Positions 34,375-42,150 of a DNA stretch of 64,000 bases are shown here, one piece after another (positions within the stretch are counted from its first letter, which is position 1; each line of letters opens with the position of its first letter). The position numbers and the translations under genes were made by a program. The stretch spans positions 62,001-126,000 of the forward strand of contig DASQOR010000047.1 in the NCBI GenBank assembly GCA_035644395.1, in the 5' to 3' direction. The DNA is from JBGPLJ01 sp035644395. Its GTDB lineage: Bacteria; Pseudomonadota; Gammaproteobacteria; Steroidobacterales; Steroidobacteraceae. The notes below the pieces were generated by a model, which worked only from the letters and a program-made list of their open reading frames with translations, was not told the DNA's origin and ran no database searches.

Positions 34375-35847
34375 TTACGCCCGGCGCGCTCCGCGCAAGG
34401 CAAGGCGCAGGTTCGGCTTCTCGATGACGAGTTCGGCGGGCGGCGACGGCCGCGCCACGACGTCCCGCAGCAGCGTCAGGAGCGGACGGGTATCGGGGTT
34501 GTATTCGGTTTTCGCCGGGCCTGCGGCGAGCATCGCGTCGACCTGGTCCGCCGGCATGACCGCGCGCAGCAGGAACTCTTCGTCCGGGAGCTTCATGCCG
34601 ATCCGGCGCCGCAATTCATCGAGTCCCGCCGGCGGCGGTTCCGCCATCAATTCCCGGGCGCGCGGCCGGTCGAGGATGCGATCGCGGACATTCGGATCGA
34701 CCGGCGCGGTCGGCCGCCCGAAGCGGCCGATGACGTAGCGGATCACCTGGTCGGGTACGTTGGCATAACGCTCCGCCGCAATCACGTTGAAGAGCGCCTG
34801 CGTGCAGACGATCTGGGGGAAGGGCGTCACCATGATCGGGAAGCCGAGGTCGGCGCGCACGCGGATGGTTTCCTCGATCACCGCCGGCAAGCGGTCGCCG
34901 AGCTTCAGTTCCTCGAGCTGGCGGATCGTCGTCGTGATCGCGCCTCCGGGGAGCTGGTGGCGCAGGAACGATGCGTCGTATTCCTGCGGCGTGCCGGCCG
35001 GCAGTCCTTCGGCTTCGGCGAGCCGCGCGAAGTAATCCGCGGCGAGTGCGAGCGAGCGGTCGTCCACATCGACCGTGTGACCGAGCTCCCGCAGGTTCGC
35101 GACGATCCTGAGCGCCGACGGGAGCGAGGTGCCGTTGCTCAAGGGGCCGAGGGCGACATGCAGCACCGGGACATCGAGCTCCGCGGCGGCCAGATAGCTG
35201 AGCGGCGAGAGCCCGATGGTGCAGTGAGAATGCAATTCGAGCGGTTTCGCACCGATGCGCGAGCGCACGGCCGGGATCAGGGTGCGTGCGCGTTCGGGTG
35301 TCAGGAGCCCGGTCGGATCCTTGATGTAAAGGCGCGCGACGTGCGGGGATTTCGCAAGAACCTCGGCAAGGCTCGCGTAAAACTCATCGTCGTGCACGGC
35401 GCTGATCGTATAGGTGAGCCCGGCCAGCACCTCGCCGCCTTCCTCGTGAATGAGGCGGGCGCCCTCGAGGAGCGAATCGCGGTCGTGCATCGGGTCGATG
35501 AGCGCGAAACGGCCGATGCCGTTGCGTACGAGGCAGCGGTAGACGAGACGCATGAACTCGGCGCCCGAGGTCTCCCAGGAAATGAAGCGAAAACCGGTGG
35601 TGATGAACTGCAACGGCGTGTGCGGAGCGCGCTCCCGCATCGCCCGGATGAGCTCCCAGGGGTTCTCCCGGTGCGTGCGCACCGAGATGCCCATGTGGGT
35701 GCTCGAGGTGAAATCGAGGGCGTGGAAGCCGACGCGATCGAGCACCGGCGCGATCTGCAGGGTGCGTGCCGCATCGAGGGCCGTGGCACCCCAGAGACTC
35801 TGGTTGCCATCCCGGATCGAGACGTCGACTAGCCGAACCTGCGCCAC
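34375..35847 (-). CDS. Pyruvate carboxylase/oxaloacetate decarboxylase-like carboxyltransferase without a biotinyl domain
   Basis: A 490-residue protein that starts at GTG 35847. The HMGL-like barrel begins VDVSIRDGNQSLWG (R12, D13). K176 in LYIKDPTGLL matches the carboxylated lysine of carboxyltransferases, and H206/H208 in LHSHCTIG match the metal ligands. The PYC_OADA region follows (MVTPFPQIVCTQALFNVI, then RYVIGRFGRP). It ends near residue 490 without an MKM biotin site, so it needs a separate carrier protein or does biotin-independent chemistry. It is the first gene of the operon carboxyltransferase, MetE-like, MFS, enolase-like, VOC. Confidence 0.85.
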   Translation of the reverse strand: MAQVRLVDVSIRDGNQSLWGATALDAARTLQIAPVLDRVGFHALDFTSSTHMGISVRTHRENPWELIRAMRERAPHTPLQFITTGFRFISWETSGAEFMRLVYRCLVRNGIGRFALIDPMHDRDSLLEGARLIHEEGGEVLAGLTYTISAVHDDEFYASLAEVLAKSPHVARLYIKDPTGLLTPERARTLIPAVRSRIGAKPLELHSHCTIGLSPLSYLAAAELDVPVLHVALGPLSNGTSLPSALRIVANLRELGHTVDVDDRSLALAADYFARLAEAEGLPAGTPQEYDASFLRHQLPGGAITTTIRQLEELKLGDRLPAVIEETIRVRADLGFPIMVTPFPQIVCTQALFNVIAAERYANVPDQVIRYVIGRFGRPTAPVDPNVRDRILDRPRARELMAEPPPAGLDELRRRIGMKLPDEEFLLRAVMPADQVDAMLAAGPAKTEYNPDTRPLLTLLRDVVARPSPPAELVIEKPNLRLALRGARRA

Positions 35848-36066
35848 GCGGTCATCTTGGCGTCCTTTTCCCGCTGCTGCCAGCCCCGCGGGGCCGACAA
35901 GCGTCCCGACTTCCCTTACAGTCGACTTTGAGTGCGCTGGGGCGCACGTTGCCGGGCCTCTCGCGCTGCATCCTGCGCACGCCGCCGATGGCCCATGATC
36001 CGGAGATCTGACGATGCGCGAACTCTGTCAATACGAACCATCCGCCAACTCCATGCCGTGCGGCCA
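35848..36066. promoter_or_regulatory. Divergent intergenic region of 219 bp
   Basis: The gap between the carboxyltransferase operon and the MFS gene at 36067. It must hold both promoters. I see a short G+C-rich hairpin (AGCCCCGCGGGGCC, about 35882-35895) and no clear operator or conserved box. An open frame upstream of the MFS ATG crosses it but lacks a ribosome binding site and a coding feel. Confidence 0.4.
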
Positions 36067-37311
36067 ATGACAAGAAGCAGGCTGTTCACCTACGAAAACG
36101 CCATCCTGCTCCTCCTCGGGCTGACCTTCGGCTTTCTCTTCTTCGATCGCAATGCCGCCGGCTTTCTGGCGCCCTTCATCGCGCCGGACCTCAAGCTCAG
36201 CAACTGGCAGATCGGCTTCATCAGTTCGGGCCTCTCGATCACCTGGGCGATATCGGCGTACGTGTTCGGCGCCTGGTCGGATCGCACCGGCATCCGCAAG
36301 CCTTTTCTCATCGCCTGCGTCCTCGCGTTCTCGGCGTGCTCCTTCCTGTCGGGCATCGCGAGTTCCTTCGCCCTGCTGATCGTCGCCCGGATGTTGATGG
36401 GCCTCGCCGAAGGCCCGTTCCTGCCGGTTGCGCTTTCCATCATGGCGGCGGAATCGAGCGAGGGCCGGCGCGGCTTCAACATGGGCGCCATGCAGAACGG
36501 GTTCGCCGCGCTCTTCGGAACCTTCGCGGCGCCGCTCCTGCTCGTGCCGCTGGCGGAGCGCTTCAGCTGGCACGTGTCGTTCTTCGTCGCGGGCGTGCCG
36601 GGGCTGCTTTGCGCCCTGTTGATCGCCCGTTACGTGCGCGAACCCGTCGCTGCGCGAGCGGAGCCGCGGAGTAGCCCTGCCGATCAACGGGCGGAGCGCT
36701 CTCCGGGTCTCGTCGCCATGCTGAAAGTCCGCAACGTGTGGCTGTGTTCGCTCATCAGCTGCTTCATGGTCGGCTGGATGGTGCTCGGCTGGGCCTTCCT
36801 GCCGACGTTCTTCGTTCTGTACCGGCACATCCCGGCAATGCAGATGGGCTACCTGATGAGCGCGCTCGGCGTGTGCGCGGCATTCGCGGGGCTTGCCATC
36901 CCGGCGCTCTCCGATCGCATCGGCCGCAGGCCCGTGGTGATCTTCTTTCCGCTCCTCGCCGTGCTCTGTCCGCTCGCCGCGCTCTACTACGGAGGGTCGA
37001 TCGTCGTGCTGGGAGCCCTCATGTTCATTGGCTGGCTCGCCGCCGGCGTGTTTCCGCTCTTCATGGGAACGATCCCGGCGGAGAGTACCTCGCCCAGGCT
37101 CATCGCGACGGCGATGGGGCTCGTCGTCGGCATCGGGGAAATCGTGGGCGGCTTCTGCGGCCCGCTGATCGCAGGCGCGGTCGCCGACCGGACGAGCCTC
37201 GAGGCACCGATCCTCATCGAGGCCGGCTGTGCGCTGGCAGGCGGCCTCCTCGCGATCGGGCTCAAGGAAACCGCCCCCGCCAGGAAAAAGGGGACAGATT
37301 TATTTTCTTGA
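36067..37311 (+). CDS. MFS transporter whose 3' end runs into a repeat
   Basis: A 414-residue twelve-helix carrier paralogous to the gene at 28531. Motif GAWSDRTGIRKP follows helix 2. The ATG at 36067 gives a normal MFS N-terminus (MTRSRLFTYENAILLLL). Its last eight residues (KKGTDLFS) and the stop are encoded by the first copy of a 25-bp repeat (37284-37308) plus three bases, so the natural C-terminus has been replaced or extended. The protein should still fold because the change follows the last helix (ETAPA). Confidence 0.9.
   Translation: MTRSRLFTYENAILLLLGLTFGFLFFDRNAAGFLAPFIAPDLKLSNWQIGFISSGLSITWAISAYVFGAWSDRTGIRKPFLIACVLAFSACSFLSGIASSFALLIVARMLMGLAEGPFLPVALSIMAAESSEGRRGFNMGAMQNGFAALFGTFAAPLLLVPLAERFSWHVSFFVAGVPGLLCALLIARYVREPVAARAEPRSSPADQRAERSPGLVAMLKVRNVWLCSLISCFMVGWMVLGWAFLPTFFVLYRHIPAMQMGYLMSALGVCAAFAGLAIPALSDRIGRRPVVIFFPLLAVLCPLAALYYGGSIVVLGALMFIGWLAAGVFPLFMGTIPAESTSPRLIATAMGLVVGIGEIVGGFCGPLIAGAVADRTSLEAPILIEAGCALAGGLLAIGLKETAPARKKGTDLFS
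37284..37308 (+). repeat. 25-bp repeat, copy A (direct)
   Basis: GAAAAAGGGGACAGATTTAT-TTTCT. Its sequence is identical to copy B, 31 bp further on. It lies inside the 3' end of the MFS gene. The GGGGACAGATTTATTTT core recurs in many environmental proteobacterial genomes, as I recall, often near REP-type transposases, but none is present here. Confidence 0.9.
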
Positions 37312-37314
37312 GAG

Positions 37315-37339
37315 GAAAAAGGGGACAGATTTATTTTCT
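37315..37339 (+). repeat. 25-bp repeat, copy B (direct)
   Basis: An exact second copy of the 25-bp repeat in the same orientation as copy A, separated from it by 6 bp (TGAGAG carrying the MFS stop codon). Confidence 0.9.
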
Positions 37340-37370
37340 CTCGTATCTGCTGCAGACGCGCAAATACTCG

Positions 37371-37395
37371 AGAAAATAAATCTGTCCCCTTTTTC
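37371..37395 (-). repeat. 25-bp repeat, copy C (inverted)
   Basis: The exact reverse complement of copies A and B. It ends 2 bp before the stop codon of the SnoaL-like gene. The flanks of B and C also nearly match (TTTTCTCTCGTAT against TTTTCTCGAGTAT), which extends the pairing. Confidence 0.9.
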
Positions 37396-37397
37396 GG

Positions 37398-37877
37398 TTA
37401 GAACATCGTGTTGTCGTTCGCGGACTTTTCCGGGATCGGCTGCAGGACATCCCAGTGCTCGACGATCCGGTCGCCGTCATCGAGCCGGAAGATGTCGATC
37501 ACCGCCGAGCCGCGGTCGTCCTTGCCGCGCGTCACGTGCGAATGCACGACGACGATGCGGCCGTCGACATAAATGTGCTTGATGTCGTACTTGTATTCCG
37601 CGCCGGTCCCGAGGTATTTGCTCAGGAAGTCGATCGCCGCCTGCTTGCCGTCGGCCGCGTAGGGATTGTGCTGCGTGTAGGTGGCGCCGACGTACTTGTC
37701 GAAGCCTTCCTGGACCTTGCGCTGGTTGAAGACCGTTTCGAGGAGTCCCCGCGCCACGAGCGCCGGCTTGCGGGTATCCATCGATTCGGTCGTCGCGGTG
37801 TGCGCGAAGCTGATGATCCCCGCGAGCGAAGCCGCGGCGACGGCCGCGACGGCGCAGATCCGGATTGACGACTTCAT
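37398..37877 (-). CDS. SnoaL/NTF2-like fold protein, exported
   Basis: A 159-residue protein with a signal peptide (to about residue 27). A cone-shaped NTF2-like domain follows, with FDKYVGATYTQHNPYAADGK, then IKHIYVDGRIVVVHSHVTR and IDIFRLDDGDRIVEHWDVLQ. These are the blocks of the SnoaL-like polyketide-cyclase-related family found in many bacteria with no set role. It ends at TAA 37398, just outside the repeat hairpin. Confidence 0.85.
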   Translation of the reverse strand: MKSSIRICAVAAVAAASLAGIISFAHTATTESMDTRKPALVARGLLETVFNQRKVQEGFDKYVGATYTQHNPYAADGKQAAIDFLSKYLGTGAEYKYDIKHIYVDGRIVVVHSHVTRGKDDRGSAVIDIFRLDDGDRIVEHWDVLQPIPEKSANDNTMF

Positions 37878-37900
37878 GGCTCGATCTCCTCGAGGATGCT

Positions 37901-39538
37901 TCAGGGCGACTTCACCCCATGGGTATTCTCGACGAATGCGGCCACGTTGTCGTGTATCGCCTTGAGCGAGGGCTCGTGCGCATACACCATGTGGCCCGAT
38001 TCGTAGTAATGCATTTCGATGTTCTTCTGCAGGCTCGCCTGCATCGGCAGCTGCTCGAGCTCGTACTGGGCGGCGAAGAAGGGCGTCGCGAGATCGTAGT
38101 AGCCGCCGTGCATCTGCACCTTGAGATTGGGATTCTGCTGCATCGCCGAGGCGAGATCCGGCATCACGTTGACACCCTGCGGAAGCACGAAAGGAGCGCC
38201 CGGCGGCTGGTGCATATACATCTCCGGACTGAGCCAGAGGTTCTGGTAGGGCTTGTAGGTCTTGCCGTCGCCGAATTTCAGGGTCTTGCGTATGTAATCG
38301 TTGAAAGCGGCGACATAGGCACCGACGATCGCGGCGGTCTGCGGGTCATAGGACGACTCGCGGCTCATCGGATCGATGGTGGGCCCGGAGAAGCGCGTGT
38401 CGAGCCGGCCGGTCGTCGTATCGGCGCCGAGCAGGTTCTTCTCGAACTGCCCGCCGTTGATGCGCAGGTTCGAGCGCTCGATGTAATCGACCGGCAGGCC
38501 GATGTAGTTGTGCAGCCGCGTCGCGATTTCGGTCTTGCGCTCCGGCGTCAGCTTCGCGCCGGCCGCGAGCGCCTGCGCATAGTCGCCCACCGCGAACTGC
38601 TCGACTTCCGCCAGGAACGGCTCGAGAGTCGCCGGCGCGTTGGCAATCTTGTGGTGATACCAGGCGGTCGCTGCGTAGGTCGGCAGCGACAGGACATACG
38701 GCTGGTTCACACCCGGATTGGTCTGCGGCGCATCGGGACTGTTGTCGAAATCGAGGATCTGCGACAGGAAGATCAGTCCGTTGAGATCGATGTATTTCTC
38801 GTTCTGCAGGACGTAGGTCAGCGCGGCGCCGCGCGTCGTCCCGTAGCTCTCGCCAAAGAGGTACTTCGGCGAATTCCAGCGCCCGTGACGCGTGATGAAC
38901 TCCGCGATGAAATTCGCGAAGGCATGCGCGTCCGGATCGACACCGAAGAATGCCTTTTCCTTGTCCTTGCCCCGCAGGTGGCTGAACCCCGTGCCGGGCG
39001 CGTCGACGAATACGAGGTCACTCACGTCGAGGAGGCTGTATTCGTTGTCGACGATGCGATAGGGCGCCGCCGGGCCGTGGGTATCGCCCGGCGTCAGCAC
39101 GCGCTTCGGTCCGAACGCGCCGATGTGCAGCCACACGGTCGAGGAGCCCGGCCCGCCGTTGAAGATGAACATGATCGGACGCTGCGGGTTCTCCACATCG
39201 CCCTGGAAATAGGCGACGTACGACATGGTCGCTTCCGGGACCTGCACCGTCGCCTGGGCCGCCTTGTCGTCCGGATTGACCGGATCCGGATCCTTGGGAT
39301 CCGCGACATGGACGACGAGTACGCCGGCTTCGGCCTTGTAGCCGAGCTTGCGGCCGCCGATGGCGAGCGTGCCGCTCGTCACCTGGCTCTCGTCTTTCAG
39401 GTGTTTCGGCGTTTCCGTGTCATCCGGTTTCGCGTCGGCCTTGGCATCCGCCGCGGGGGCATCTTTCGCGGCCGGGAGACAGGTGAAGGCCGCAAGGAGA
39501 GAGAGCGCCGCAAAGGCGCCGATCAATCGCACTTTCAT
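37901..39538 (-). CDS. S10-family serine carboxypeptidase-like protein, secreted
   Basis: A 545-residue protein with a signal peptide (to about residue 24), then an Asp/Lys/Ala-rich stretch. The serine is in YLFGESYGTTRG, the oxyanion region is FNGGPGSSTVWLHIGAFGP, and FVDAPGTGFSH is also conserved. The C-terminal histidine lies in YYESGHMVY and the aspartate in GGYYDLATPFFA. These are the S10 carboxypeptidase signatures, and bacterial members are typically periplasmic. Start at ATG 39538. The neighbouring SnoaL-like gene is 23 bp downstream on the same strand. Confidence 0.92.
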   Translation of the reverse strand: MKVRLIGAFAALSLLAAFTCLPAAKDAPAADAKADAKPDDTETPKHLKDESQVTSGTLAIGGRKLGYKAEAGVLVVHVADPKDPDPVNPDDKAAQATVQVPEATMSYVAYFQGDVENPQRPIMFIFNGGPGSSTVWLHIGAFGPKRVLTPGDTHGPAAPYRIVDNEYSLLDVSDLVFVDAPGTGFSHLRGKDKEKAFFGVDPDAHAFANFIAEFITRHGRWNSPKYLFGESYGTTRGAALTYVLQNEKYIDLNGLIFLSQILDFDNSPDAPQTNPGVNQPYVLSLPTYAATAWYHHKIANAPATLEPFLAEVEQFAVGDYAQALAAGAKLTPERKTEIATRLHNYIGLPVDYIERSNLRINGGQFEKNLLGADTTTGRLDTRFSGPTIDPMSRESSYDPQTAAIVGAYVAAFNDYIRKTLKFGDGKTYKPYQNLWLSPEMYMHQPPGAPFVLPQGVNVMPDLASAMQQNPNLKVQMHGGYYDLATPFFAAQYELEQLPMQASLQKNIEMHYYESGHMVYAHEPSLKAIHDNVAAFVENTHGVKSP

Positions 39539-39645
39539 GGGGTCGGTCCTGGTCTTGTTGTTCGGATGGCCCGCAAGTTTAGGGCCGACGACGCCCCGGT
39601 GGCGAATCGCATCGTCGTCCCCGGCGCTCGTTTCGGCGCGCGGAC

Positions 39646-40545
39646 CTACCAGCGTGGCCGCTGGGCCTTCGAGAAGATGGCATTCGAGGTGAGAAAGCCG
39701 ATTTCGCCCGCGCGGGTCGTATTGATCGGTTCCTCGGGGAAGGAGGCGAGCAGGGTCTCGCAGCGCTCCGCGGCGCCGGCCCGGAATTCCGCGTGCGTGA
39801 AGATGTAGAGATCGTTGCGCTGGATGCCGCGCAGCACCCTTTCGCCGCATTCCTCCAGGCTCATCCAGTTCGGCGAGTTCGGCCGGTCCGCCAGCCGCTT
39901 CTCGCTTTCGATGAGCCCGCTGTCGCGGAACTCGGCCGGACGGAGCTTGCCGGTTTCGCGGATGTTCGTCTGCACGGGGCCCGGGCAGAAGGCGGAAACG
40001 CCGATATTGTCGGGCGCCAGTTCGCCGCGCAGCGTTTCCGCCATCGCAACGAGCGCGCCTTTCGCCGTCGTGTAGATGACCGTGTTCGGGATCGGAACGA
40101 TGGCGGACATCGAGGAGGTGTTGACGATATGGCCACCCTCGCCGTGCTTCAAGATCCGCGGCACGATGATCTGCAGCCCGTTGACGACGCCGCCGATCAT
40201 CACGCCAAGGCCCCAGTCCCAGTCCGCGAACTTGAGGAGCTTCAGCGGGCCGACGAGGCCCATGCCCGCGTTGTTGCAGAGGACGTGGATCTTGCCGAAC
40301 ACCTTTTCCGCTTCATCCGCGGCACGGGCGTACGCCGGCCGGTCGGTAACGTCCAGCTTGAGCGCGTGCAGCTGCGCGGCCTGACCTTTGCCCTTGAAGA
40401 AGCCGAGCGACTCCTCGATGTGATCGTCGCGCAGATCTGCGATGACGACCTTCATGCCGGCGTTCGCACAGGCCTTCGCGATCCCAAGACCGATGCCGCT
40501 CGCACCGCCGGTGATGAATGCGACTTTACCGTTGACGTCCTTCAT
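39646..40545 (-). CDS. Short-chain dehydrogenase/reductase
   Basis: A 299-residue SDR with TGGASGIG (residues 12-19), CNNAGMGLVG, a serine in VNTSSMSA, and Y-x3-K in YTTAKGAL. The C-terminal 60 residues are longer than in the core fold and carry NDLYIFTHAEFRAGAAER, typical of SDRs near steroid or aromatic catabolic genes. ATG 40545 was chosen. It follows the methyltransferase gene by 29 bp on the same strand. The substrate is unknown. Confidence 0.88.
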   Translation of the reverse strand: MKDVNGKVAFITGGASGIGLGIAKACANAGMKVVIADLRDDHIEESLGFFKGKGQAAQLHALKLDVTDRPAYARAADEAEKVFGKIHVLCNNAGMGLVGPLKLLKFADWDWGLGVMIGGVVNGLQIIVPRILKHGEGGHIVNTSSMSAIVPIPNTVIYTTAKGALVAMAETLRGELAPDNIGVSAFCPGPVQTNIRETGKLRPAEFRDSGLIESEKRLADRPNSPNWMSLEECGERVLRGIQRNDLYIFTHAEFRAGAAERCETLLASFPEEPINTTRAGEIGFLTSNAIFSKAQRPRW

Positions 40546-40574
40546 CGCAAGGGACTCCTCGTTGGATACGCGGG

Positions 40575-41606
40575 TCAGGGCTTGTGGCCCGACACCAGTG
40601 AGTAATAGCCGTAGGTCGGCCGAACCGCGATGCCCGTGAAGCCCGCGCCGGCCAGGATGCCGCGCAGCTCCGCGAACGTGAATTGCTGGCCGCGCGTGCC
40701 GGCGAGCATGAGCATCGAAAATGCCGCGGCCGTGCGCGGCCCCGTGCCCGTATCGTCGAGCAGCATTTCGTGCAGCAGGATGGAGCCGCCGGACGGCAAT
40801 GCGGCGAACGACTTGGCCGCGAGGTCGGCGCAGGTCTCGAAACTCCAGTCGTGGAATACGTTCGAGAAGAAATGCGCGTCGTAGCCCGGCGGCCAGGCCT
40901 CCCGGAAGAAATCGACGCTTACGGTGTCGACCCGCTCGCCGACGCCGCCCGATCGAATGTAATCCCGGGCGACCTGGCACATGGCTGGCAGGTCGAGGAT
41001 CGTTGCGCGCAGGGCAGGATCCGCCTCCGCCAGCGCAATGGCGAAACAGCCCGAACCGCCGCCGACGTCGAGCAGCCGCTTGACCCCGGAAGCCGCGCCA
41101 CTGCGGGCGAGACCCGCCGCCGCGGCCATGGAATGGCTGTTCATGAAACTTGCGATACGGCCGGCCTGCTCGAGGGTCACCTGGCCGGTTTCCCACACCG
41201 CCACCGGTGGCAGGTCGGTGAGTCCGTCGTCCTGCGCAGGCCGCTTGATCCTGAGGGCGTCGCGCAGCCGCAGGTGATTGGCGCTCGATGCCGAATAGGC
41301 GGGCCAGACATGCCCCCAGAAGCAGGGATCGTCTCGCAGCAGATACTGCCGAGCCACGGGCGTGAGCTGGTACGCGCCCTCATGGAGCGTCATGAGATCG
41401 AGCGCGACGAGCATGCGCATGAGCGTGTCGCAGCCGCGCGGCTGCAACTTCAGCTTCGTGGCGACGGCGTTCGAGGGCTGGGGTCCGTCTGCCAGCGATT
41501 CGAATACGCCCAGCTCGGTTGCGACGGTGATGGCCGGCAGCCAGATCGAGGACAACCAGATGTCCCAGATCGGCCGGTCATCACAGGTTGGAAATGGGCC
41601 GGGCAT
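40575..41606 (-). CDS. SAM-dependent O-methyltransferase-like protein
   Basis: About 343 residues. An N-terminal dimerisation/winged-helix region (ITVATELGVFESLADGPQP, then TLMRMLVALDLM) is followed by a Rossmann-type domain with the SAM motif LLDVGGGSGCFAIALAEADP and the downstream FFSNVFHDWSFE. This is the plant-type O-methyltransferase/hydroxyneurosporene methyltransferase fold. I prefer ATG 41606; a TTG three codons earlier is also possible. It is divergent from iorA by 64 bp. The acceptor is unknown. Confidence 0.87.
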   Translation of the reverse strand: MPGPFPTCDDRPIWDIWLSSIWLPAITVATELGVFESLADGPQPSNAVATKLKLQPRGCDTLMRMLVALDLMTLHEGAYQLTPVARQYLLRDDPCFWGHVWPAYSASSANHLRLRDALRIKRPAQDDGLTDLPPVAVWETGQVTLEQAGRIASFMNSHSMAAAAGLARSGAASGVKRLLDVGGGSGCFAIALAEADPALRATILDLPAMCQVARDYIRSGGVGERVDTVSVDFFREAWPPGYDAHFFSNVFHDWSFETCADLAAKSFAALPSGGSILLHEMLLDDTGTGPRTAAAFSMLMLAGTRGQQFTFAELRGILAGAGFTGIAVRPTYGYYSLVSGHKP

Positions 41607-41670
41607 GCGGTTCAATACTAGCGGCTAGCATCCGGTGGCAATCAACCGAGCGCGAAGTGACCCATCCGCC

Positions 41671-42150
41671 ATGCCCTACACGCTGAACGTCAACGGCAAA
41701 TCCCGCACGGTCGACGTGGACGGCGTGACACCGCTCCTCTGGGTGCTGCGCGACGAGCTCGACCTCAAGGGCAGCAAGTTCGGCTGTGGCATGGGATTCT
41801 GCGGCGCCTGCACCGTGCACCTGAACGGCAAGGCGACGCGCTCCTGTATCACAGCCGTGTCGACCGTCGGGACGGCCTCCGTTACCACGATCGAAGGGGT
41901 CGGCGGGACGACGCTGGGCAAAAAGGTGCAGGCAGCGTGGCTCGAAGTCGATGTCGTCCAGTGCGGATATTGCCAGGCGGGCCAGATCATGTCGGCGACG
42001 GCGCTGCTTGCCGCGACCCCGCGCCCGACGGACAAGGACATCGACGCGGCGATGAGCGGCAATATCTGCCGCTGCTGCACGTACACGCGTATCCGTGCCG
42101 CGATCAAGCAGGCCGCCAGCCTGCCGACGGTCGACTCGAGGGACGCATGA
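41671..42150 (+). CDS. iorA: [2Fe-2S] subunit of isoquinoline 1-oxidoreductase-type molybdenum enzyme
   Basis: A 159-residue protein with two Fe-S clusters. The plant-ferredoxin-type set is C39, C44 and C47 (GCGMGFCGAC) with C59. The second set is C98, C101 (QCGYC), C133 and C135 (NICRC), followed by an extra cysteine (C136) where glycine is common. It passes electrons from the large molybdenum subunit to an acceptor. The ATG at 41671 gives the standard N-terminus. Its stop overlaps iorB as ATGA. Confidence 0.93.
   Translation: MPYTLNVNGKSRTVDVDGVTPLLWVLRDELDLKGSKFGCGMGFCGACTVHLNGKATRSCITAVSTVGTASVTTIEGVGGTTLGKKVQAAWLEVDVVQCGYCQAGQIMSATALLAATPRPTDKDIDAAMSGNICRCCTYTRIRAAIKQAASLPTVDSRDA

Larger units (their letters stand above)
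37315..37395. terminator. Long hairpin formed by repeat copies B and C, probable bidirectional terminator
   Basis: Copies B and C pair perfectly over 25 bp, plus about 11 of 13 further bases. The central stretch CTGCTGCAGACGCGCAA forms the loop. On each strand the structure ends in a run of five T (CCCCTTTTTC), and it lies between convergent genes, so it can terminate both transcripts. Confidence 0.65.

Noticed and set aside
35932..36066. A 45-codon N-terminal extension of the MFS gene at 36067
   Set aside because: Arg/Ser-rich and without a ribosome binding site; the MFS N-terminus begins naturally at the ATG at 36067.
37284..37395. A CRISPR-like array
   Set aside because: Only three copies, one inverted, with spacers of 6 and 31 bp and no cas genes.
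39587..39619. GACGACG/CGTCGTC inverted repeat in the gap between two - strand genes
   Set aside because: The loop is 19 bases and there is no T-run, so it is too weak to call a terminator.
37865..39808. A 647-codon + strand frame opposite the S10 peptidase gene
   Set aside because: Antisense shadow; the - strand product has a signal peptide and full catalytic motifs.
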